From assembly GCA_032158295.1 (NCBI GenBank), contig CM063261.1, positions 2,666,001 to 2,730,000 on the forward strand: a stretch of 64,000 nucleotides of DNA, in the 5' to 3' direction. Origin of the DNA: Pycnopodia helianthoides. Its lineage: Eukaryota; Echinodermata; Asteroidea; Forcipulatida; Asteriidae. The position numbers were made by a program, and so were the translations under genes. The notes beneath the pieces were generated by a model. It made no database searches. It saw nothing but the letters and a program-made list of their open reading frames with translations, and was not told the origin of the DNA. Positions 56,841 to 64,000 of the stretch are shown in pieces. Every line of letters starts with the position of its first letter. The stretch's first letter is position 1.

Positions 56841-59089
56841 TAGCCTTTTAAGCTAGTAGCTCACGTCCCATCTATAGTTTCAACGGTTCATTTGTAATTG
56901 ACCCTTTAAATTTTCTCTCACTTCTTTGGACTTATTTTACTTCCTACTTTTGTAAAGGTTTTTTTTACCTTTTCTTTTTCCCCCCTGCTTGTAAGTTTTC
57001 ATCCACTGAAATTCTACTCCTATATATTAACTGTTGCATTGCTAAATTTGTCACTGGACTTGGTGAGTTCAAATCAACTATTAGCACATTTTTGAGTCAG
57101 TAAAATACTGGTTAATTGACCAAAACCCTTAACTACACATGATAGGTGTGGATACTACAGCAAAGAGTAAGAGTGAGAGTTAGTAAAAGCCTACCCACCA
57201 CCAAACATGAAACGGTGTCACGCCGGGCTTTGCCCTTCAGCTTTTTGTAAAGTAGCCCAAGAAGCCCTATAGGACTACTAAGTACTAAACTATGCATTCA
57301 ACTTGTTCCCCGCAGGTTTTAGTAGCACAGATTTTTAGGAATGTTTTGTCATGAATGTATCTTTCTGATGCACTCATTGGTAGCGATCACAACCAGTTTA
57401 ATAGTCAAGTGTAGTTGGCATTTACACACTGAAAATGTAATTAATACATTTTAAAAATAAATTATTTCCATCTGAAAAGGTACAAATATGAGCATTCTGA
57501 TTGAGTTGGTGGCACAGTTTTTAGTAGCCCACAGGGGGAAGTTGAGAAGTGGTGTTTAGCAGCCCGCAGCAATTTTTACTAGACAATGTACGCCGGGTAG
57601 TGTTAAGGGTGAGCCCTGCACACTAACAACCTAATCCCTGTATCTAATGGAAATCAAACAGAATAGACCTTTATCATTGTAGGGCCATCTTTGTTGGGTT
57701 TCCTGCTCATCACACAGGGACAATGACAGTTCTTCTAATTACATTTAAAGGGACCATACTACTTTCTTTTCCATCCAGCCTCGGTTTGGAGACATTGTGA
57801 TGTCATGGCACAAAGGCAAAATGGCCGCACCAAGATTGGTCTGTTGATATTCTGAATCAAGTATATTATTTCAACCCTAGCTCTTCTGGGCAACACCCCC
57901 CTCCCCCTTCCCTGAAAAAATAAATAAATATAACAAGTAAATAAACAAAAATGAAAAACTAACCTATAACATTACAGCCTATTGTATTACCAGATAGTTG
58001 TACTACCAGACAAACTCTGTGAACCGTGTTCTTTCTGTTCTAAAGGTGACTCCAACACTTTGAGGTTAAATAAATTAACCCTTTTTCCCCTCTTTTTCTA
58101 ACCTACATATTTGACACATTTGATTTACTTGCAAGTTACAAATGCTTGTCTCTAAGAAACTGAAAAGGGACAAAAATCCTAACGAGCAACAACAACAAAA
58201 AACTAGTTAAAAATCTAATCAAGCATATCAACAAAGTATTACTACTCCTTTTAAACTTCTTTCAGGACACAGCTTCTTGGAACAAATATTATTCTGGCTT
58301 GCTGGAAATTGACAGAACTAATTACTGCCTAATCTATGCCAAACAAAATGATACTTTCATCACATAGTTCCAAAAAAAAAAGCAATCAAAAAAATTACGT
58401 TAAAAGAAAAAAAAGTAAGCGTGCCAGAAAAATGATCCCACAACAAAACTGGTGCACCTAGAAATAAAAACCTACAATTTTGAAACCAGAGAAAATATAT
58501 TTAACCAGATACAACGACTTATTTAAAACTAAGGCTCCCAGTGACAAAAAAAATAATTTGGAAAAATTCAAATTAATAACTACATAATAAAAATCACAAG
58601 TGTTAAAAGATGAGTGTTCACAACATGTTAAAGTTTTTGGGGAAAACTATGGTATTTTCAAAAGACTTGAACCTCAAAATCTAGGTTAGAGAATTGAGAA
58701 TACCGAGTGAGTTACCATGGAAATTGTCTCTATAGGACAAGAGTCGTGTTAATCAGGGTCACATGACCGAGGGGGTTGGAAGGGAGTGAAATCGGTTATT
58801 GCAGCCCACTGGGAAGGTTCTTCAGAAATCGCAAGGAATGTTTGTGTGACACATAGCTTGGTGTCCATTTTTCGATCAACCTTGAATCCGAGCTAGTTGG
58901 CCTTACGCAGCCCCCTGGCGTTATCTTGATGCATGAGCTTCCGATATTGATTTTGGTTGTTTTTTTTACAAGAACTTCACAGGAAAATTTCTTCTCAAAC
59001 TTCAAAAAAATGTTGCACTTGTCTCCGCTTACCAAAAGCGTTTATGACTGGTAGAATGAATACAGTATCTCACAGATTCTTCATTTGTA

Positions 59090-59556
59090 TCCCAGTTGGG
59101 GTATACTTATACCCAGATTGGAACACTCTCCTCCAAATGAGGGTATCAATGGTTACCAATAGGGGTGTAATTGAGTACAGTGATGGCTTCTGCCTTCAGT
59201 CATCATCAAAGAACCGATCCCAATTAGGGTATACTTATACCCAGATTGGAACACTCCTCACCCAATGAGGGTATGAATGGTTACCAATAGGGGTGTAATT
59301 GAGTACAGTGATGGCTTCTGCTTTCAGTCATCGTCAAAGAAACTATCCCAATTAGGGTATACTTATACCCAGATTGGAACACTCCTCACCCAATAAGGGT
59401 ATGAATGGTTACCAATAGGGGTGTAATTGAGTACAGTGATGGCTTCTGCTTTCAGTCATCGTCAAAGAAACTATCCCAATTAGGGTATACTTGTACCCAG
59501 TTTGGAACACTCCTCACCCAATAAGGGTATGAATGATCACCAATCGGGGAAACTGC
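59090..59556 (+). repeat. Regular 128-bp tandem array, ~3.6 units
   Basis: Units start at 59090, 59218, 59346 and 59474, exactly 128 bp apart, with 'gggtatacttataccc' and 'ggttaccaataggggtgtaa' in each of the first three. Units 2 and 3 are nearly identical. Not a CRISPR: there are no unique spacers. The 103-codon + frame is a by-product. Confidence 0.95.
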
Positions 59557-60407
59557 CGGGTGCCAGTAAACTTAAGCTTACCCTATGCTGTACACGTAGT
59601 AAAGAACAGACTGGAAAAAAAATGTCAACAGTAAATAAACTGCTGCCTGATACGGCATGATGTACTCACAGACTCACTGTGTTTTTTAAAAGCATGCTTT
59701 GAAAAAATAAAAACGCCGGTAGCCCGGGGACTTCCCCTGCTGGGGACAAACACCACTATCCATGACAACAAAGCTAATTTCACATCAAACAATTCTCTTG
59801 CACCTTCCTCGGAACGTCCCGCTCTCTTCCCCGAAAAAAACATAACTGATACGTAGCCATTGCTTACCCTTTTCCTGACTTTCCCCTTGTCAAAGGATAG
59901 CAATGAATGATGGGAGATAAAACAAGTGGAGAATGAGGTAAAAGGTCATTGAATATCATAGCATTGACTGCGCCATTTCACGGTGGCCATCTTTGTTCTT
60001 GAAGCATTGTTTATGCAGCGGCTCATTGTTTTTTGTTTTGTTTTTGTATCTGGTCGATTGCTAGAAAGTTTCCTAAAACTAGAACTTTGAAATTTGTCTT
60101 TCCCTGTCGAAGTTGTGTTTTTACTAGGCATTAAAAAAATTAAAATAAAGTGCGACCTTAAATCTTATCACATGGTTGTGAGATTCGTGCTAAGACCAAA
60201 ACTGCTCATCTGAAAGTTTCAATAGCTCAATTTGGATGAAGAAAATCAAGACAGACTTCGAGCCAGTTGGGTGTATAAGTTTAAGTATATCACTGAATGG
60301 CCAGACAAAAATCACCGGCCACTTTGTGCATGCATGTCGCCACAATCAATAACATTTATCATGACGTTTTCCAAAACCTTTCTCTACTCCCCTGGATATC
60401 AAACTGT

Positions 60408-60436
60408 GAAAAAAAAAAAAAAAAAAAAAAAAAAAC
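60408..60436 (+). repeat. Poly-A tract
   Basis: A run of more than 20 A. No adjoining SINE was recognised. Confidence 0.8.
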
Positions 60437-62042
60437 GGTGGGAAAAAAGTTTGCCACATTCTTATACCGCAAGAAAAAGATAACCTCCTGAATATGGACG
60501 CAACTTTTTTTGGATTAGTGTCCAGGTTTCCACCCCAAAACTGTTAATCTTATTTTTGCAGACTTAATGATGTCTTGTTTCCGAAGCCAACAAAAGGAAC
60601 ATCTACTTTTTTCTTTTTTTTACTTCCGTCATCTATTTCTGACAGCATTGATTTTTTCTCAGAAGCATGGATAGCTTTTTACCACTTTGCAAATGAAACT
60701 CCGGAGGTCTACAGTTTCCAGCTCTTACACCAAACTTATTTGTAAAAAAATATATATATAAAAAAAAAAAAAAGCAAAGAAAATAAAACAATTTCAATTC
60801 AAGTTGCTGATTCTACAAAGAGAGGGGTTTGTGCACTACAGATAAATAGTTTTAAAATGCCTACAAACTTTGGTAAAGCTCTACCCATGCCTCTGTGAAA
60901 AGAATGTGTGCAGTACCACTTTTATCTTGAGTGACTTCTACAATGCGAATAACTTCAAGACAAAAACTAATATCAGACTGTCTGAGAAACGTCACAATTT
61001 TCTTTGTTGGCCAAATCATTTTCCATCTTTCCCCCAGCATGCAGACAGGACAGTTTTCTAGGACATTCTAATACCAGAGGGGCAAAACACAGGGGAAAAT
61101 CTGGAAGTTAAATTTCTTCACAAACACTGCATGCTCAACTTGTACTAAATGAGATAAACTGTGACTGGGAAGAGGGACAGACTGCTGTTTAATGTATCAA
61201 ATCTTTTTTCTTTTGTTAATGTTCACTACTGGATTGGTCATGGTCAGTTTAAAAAAAAAAATCTACATGAAACGGCAGTTGTGTATTCTCAACCTCGGTC
61301 CCAAAAGGCTGATATCATTCGCAAGTACCTTTTGGGAGAAGGTTGACGGTTAAATGCAGTAAAGAGTTAAAACTGGTCTCCCACATCAATCATTACAAAT
61401 CGACTAATCACATCGATAAGAAAAGATAGCCCCGCCTACCTGACATTCCTTGTGAATTTTAATGAGGTGATTGTTTGCTCAAACAATTTTTGGGGGAAGT
61501 TCAATTAAATTGTAAGGGATGTATGACCCAAGTAATACTATCCAGTAAAAATTGTGACAGATGTTGAAACCCCGAGCTAGCCATGGAACCAAACATCACA
61601 AGAACTCACAATTTATTAGCTTGAAAAAGTAATGGAATTGTTATCTTTCTTTACAAACTTCACATTTAGATGGTGGTTTTTCCCAATTTTACCAATCAAG
61701 TTTGCATATTCATTAAAAAGAAATTAATATAATGTAACGGAGGTATTGCGGAAAATTTGATTAAAATTTGCAAGATTTGTCAAAATGTGAAGAGTGGTTT
61801 CTGAGGATTTCTTCACCTAATGTCATTAATTTTCGTTTTGACTATCCAGAATAACGTATGTGTGAAAATACGAAGGGTAAAAAAACCCATAAAATATTTT
61901 TTACAAGAGCATGTAGCATCTTTATAAGGCACAATTTTATTGTGAAATTTGATTATTGGTTTAGGTACCAACCTTAGGGTTATAATGTCAATTTAGTTGA
62001 GATCTTTGAGTAATATTTTTATTTCATTCTGGGGCTCAAGCC

Positions 62043-62417
62043 GATAAAGGGAGGGTATACCTTTGGTAATTACTCCAAAAAATTAATGACAGTCAAAACT
62101 TACTGGTAAGAGTAAGCTGCAGTTGTTGATAATGTGTTACACCTTTGAGAAACGAATCCCTTCTAAGGAATGTGGTTTTAGAGAAAGGGATTCAAAAAAT
62201 TTGTCTCTATGAAACGTTTCTCAGATTATCTATTCCATTACGGATTATTCTTCCTGCGTGGACATAACCGCTCAAGATTTTTGGGTGACATCTCAAAAAC
62301 TCTTCCACTTTTTGAAATGATATTGTCACAGGTTAGTTTTATTGTATATATTTACATTTATATAGGATTAAAACAATCAAATGATTCCGAAAACCAAAGG
62401 TATACTTTGCCCAAAGG
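62043..62417 (-). mobile_element. TIR element family C, inverted copy
   Basis: 'ggagggtatacctttggtaa' at one end and 'aaaccaaaggtatactttgc' at the other are inverted. 'tgagaaacgtttctcag'-like, 'cctgcgtggacataaccgct' and 'tgacatctcaaaaac' correspond on - to blocks of the copy at 26108. Confidence 0.78.
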
Positions 62418-63233
62418 TTTTTTTTTTGAGAATCATAAAGTGTAAAAAATTATTTTTTTTTTTAATATACAGCATGGGTGTTTCTACGTCACCAAATAGG
62501 AATCGGTTTCACACTGTCATGGAACACAGCAGATGTGCTGCTCGTTTTATGTGGGAGACGAGATTTAAATTAAGAGAGGTTTGTTACAAGATGAAATCTA
62601 ATCAGGCAAGTTTGTTATCTAAAAAAAAAATACATGAATGATAACAACTAGTGTTAAGTTCCATTATCTCTACAGTCACCATTAATCGATCTCATACCTC
62701 AGAATTCATAAACTGGTCAATTGTTACACTTTTAAAACAACGAATCACAATCAACAATCTCAACAACGAGGCATGCTCAACAGAATTTTAGTACAAACAG
62801 AGAGGAAGAAGAAACAAAATTGGTCAAGAAAAGAAGAAGGAAGCGAGAAAGCAAGAGGTTTTTTTTTGGTTGGAAAGCGCAAGAAGAAAGTAGCGAAAAA
62901 GTGAGTGTGCGTGAAAAGGGTGAGTCTGCTAGCCATGTTAAGTGTCCATCCGGTTTGAGTCACTATTCTCCACTGTTCTCTTTACGAGACACGCAACCCT
63001 GCGCGCTTGGTGTGTGTGACCAACGAGTACACCTTTACCCATAATACAGTTTACCGCCTCTAACCCCAAACTCCTTGAACATTTGGGGCACAATGTTTAA
63101 AGTCCTTCAGAAATCTTAAGAAACAAACCAGGAGTTTTTTTTTTTTTTTGCAAAACCTCGACATAGGCTCCGTCTCCGAGCTTCGCTTGATGTTGGAAAC
63201 ACCGGGCCAAAATGTACACAGCTCTAAAAATTT

Positions 63234-63355
63234 ATGACGGAGCCCAAGCTGGAGCCTAAGCTGAAGCCAGAGCCAAAGCGAAAGCCAGAGCCCAAGCCGG
63301 GGCCAGAGCCCAAGCCGGGGCCGGAGCCCAAGCTGGAGCCGGAGCTCAAGCAGAG
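63234..63355 (+). repeat. Hexamer/18-mer repeat 'gagcccaagccggggcca'
   Basis: Degenerate GAGCC(A/C)AAG-type repeats read as PEPK in one frame; two near-identical 18-bp units lie around 63290-63326. It resembles the 'ggagccgaagcc' inner part of the TIR at 35217. Not considered coding. Confidence 0.65.
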
Positions 63356-63783
63356 GTTTGAGGAAAGGCTCTGGTATACCAGTCGCTCATGTCAAGGGAT
63401 TGTTTGGCTACAGGGTCCTGAAATGCATTGAAAAATACTGAAAATGCGATTGTGGAATTTGGAGGATTTCTAGACTCTTTGCATACAATATTCACACCAA
63501 CACCTGGGTTTTTTGATGTTTTTTTGTTGTAGGATACCGGTGGAGTTAGGGTTAAGAGGCAATGTTTAAGAGGCAAGTACAGCGTTCGTGGTGAAGGGGG
63601 AAAAAAAGGTGTGAAGATTCAACTTTCCTATAACAGTTACTGAGGGGGGAAATATTGCTAGCTCTTTCCATTAAAGCACTAATTTAGTGGAATTTGTGAA
63701 CGGCAATATCTTCATTAAAAATTCACTTTGAACAATTTGCATCACATCATATTTTTGGGACTTAGTTTTTGCTCTGTGGAAGA

Positions 63784-63898
63784 GGATACCAGCCACCAAC
63801 AATGTGTTGCTTAGTGGAACTAAGCCGGATACCAGCCAACATCAATGTGTTGCTTAGTGGAACTAAGCCGGATACCAGCCAACATCAATGTGTTGCGA
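63784..63898 (+). repeat. 43-bp tandem repeat, 2.7 units
   Basis: Units start at 63784, 63827 and 63870, each beginning 'ggataccagcca' and containing 'aatgtgttgcttagtggaac'. The last is truncated after 'gtgttgc'. Confidence 0.95.
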
Positions 63899-64000
63899 TT
63901 TCGTTGTGACAAGTCCCCTGTACTTTTGACTCACATACTGTATAAATAAATCATTGAGGACTTTAGCTGGTTCTCAACCAGAATGCCTCGAAAAGGGTCA

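Larger units (their letters stand above)
52454..64000 (-). other. CAMK2: Upstream CaMKII sequence, presumed long intron running off the window
   Basis: No kinase-domain exon (no HRDLKPEN, DFG, APE-like or calmodulin-binding segment) was recognised on - in this 11.5-kb stretch, which is therefore presumed to be intron. It holds SINE-like repeats, tandem arrays and a family C element, listed separately. Short unrecognised linker exons could still be hidden here. Confidence 0.55.

Noticed and set aside
59090..59556. CRISPR-like regular repeat
   Set aside because: Units are contiguous 128-bp copies without unique spacers, in an animal genome.
62381..62641. 86-codon frame on +
   Set aside because: Begins in the family C element and runs through homopolymers; no support for coding.
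63234..63431. PEPK-repeat frame
   Set aside because: A hexamer/18-mer simple repeat with no other coding evidence; it resembles TIR-internal sequence at 35217, although low-complexity coding cannot be fully excluded.
52454..64000. Search for CaMKII kinase-domain exons
   Set aside because: No peptide resembling the kinase or calmodulin-binding segments was recognised on -; assumed to lie outside the window.

Overview
The window looks like nuclear DNA of a marine deuterostome, most likely an echinoderm and probably a sea star. It is AT-rich, with spliced genes, microsatellites, tRNA-derived SINEs and many short terminal-inverted-repeat (TIR) elements of kinds I associate with echinoderm genomes. 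The species call rests on memory of these repeat families, not on a search.

Three protein genes can be supported. (1) An intronless class A G-protein-coupled receptor (GPCR) of 324 residues lies on + at 1884-2858. (2) A three-exon class A GPCR lies on + at 27491-32226. It has a proline/glutamate repeat N-terminus, several non-canonical core residues and a C-terminal tail that is probably frameshifted. (3) The 3' end of a calcium/calmodulin-dependent protein kinase II (CaMKII) gene lies on -, with five coding exons between 52453 and 44467. They encode the end of the variable linker and the complete association (hub) domain. The kinase exons were not found and should lie beyond the right edge, so 52454-64000 is read as one long intron. 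Gene 2 and CaMKII are convergent.

Layout: 0-5 kb repeat copies around GPCR 1; 5-27 kb repeat-rich intergenic DNA with TIR elements, nested insertions, SINEs and a decayed non-LTR retrotransposon; 27.5-32.3 kb GPCR 2, whose first intron holds a CAA/CAG microsatellite and a TIR element; 32-41.8 kb intergenic SINEs, tandem repeats and one weak candidate 3' exon; 41.8-44.5 kb the probable CaMKII 3' UTR; 44.5-64 kb CaMKII exons and introns.

Receptors of this class can act through G proteins, and those raising calcium would feed CaMKII, but nothing here shows these genes are functionally linked. The most unusual observations are: a degenerate ~80-bp array in the last CaMKII intron that resembles the end of the adjacent exon plus its splice donor; the probable one-base frameshift in GPCR 2; and the nested TIR/SINE/retrotransposon layers. 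I did not find a clear new multi-gene system.
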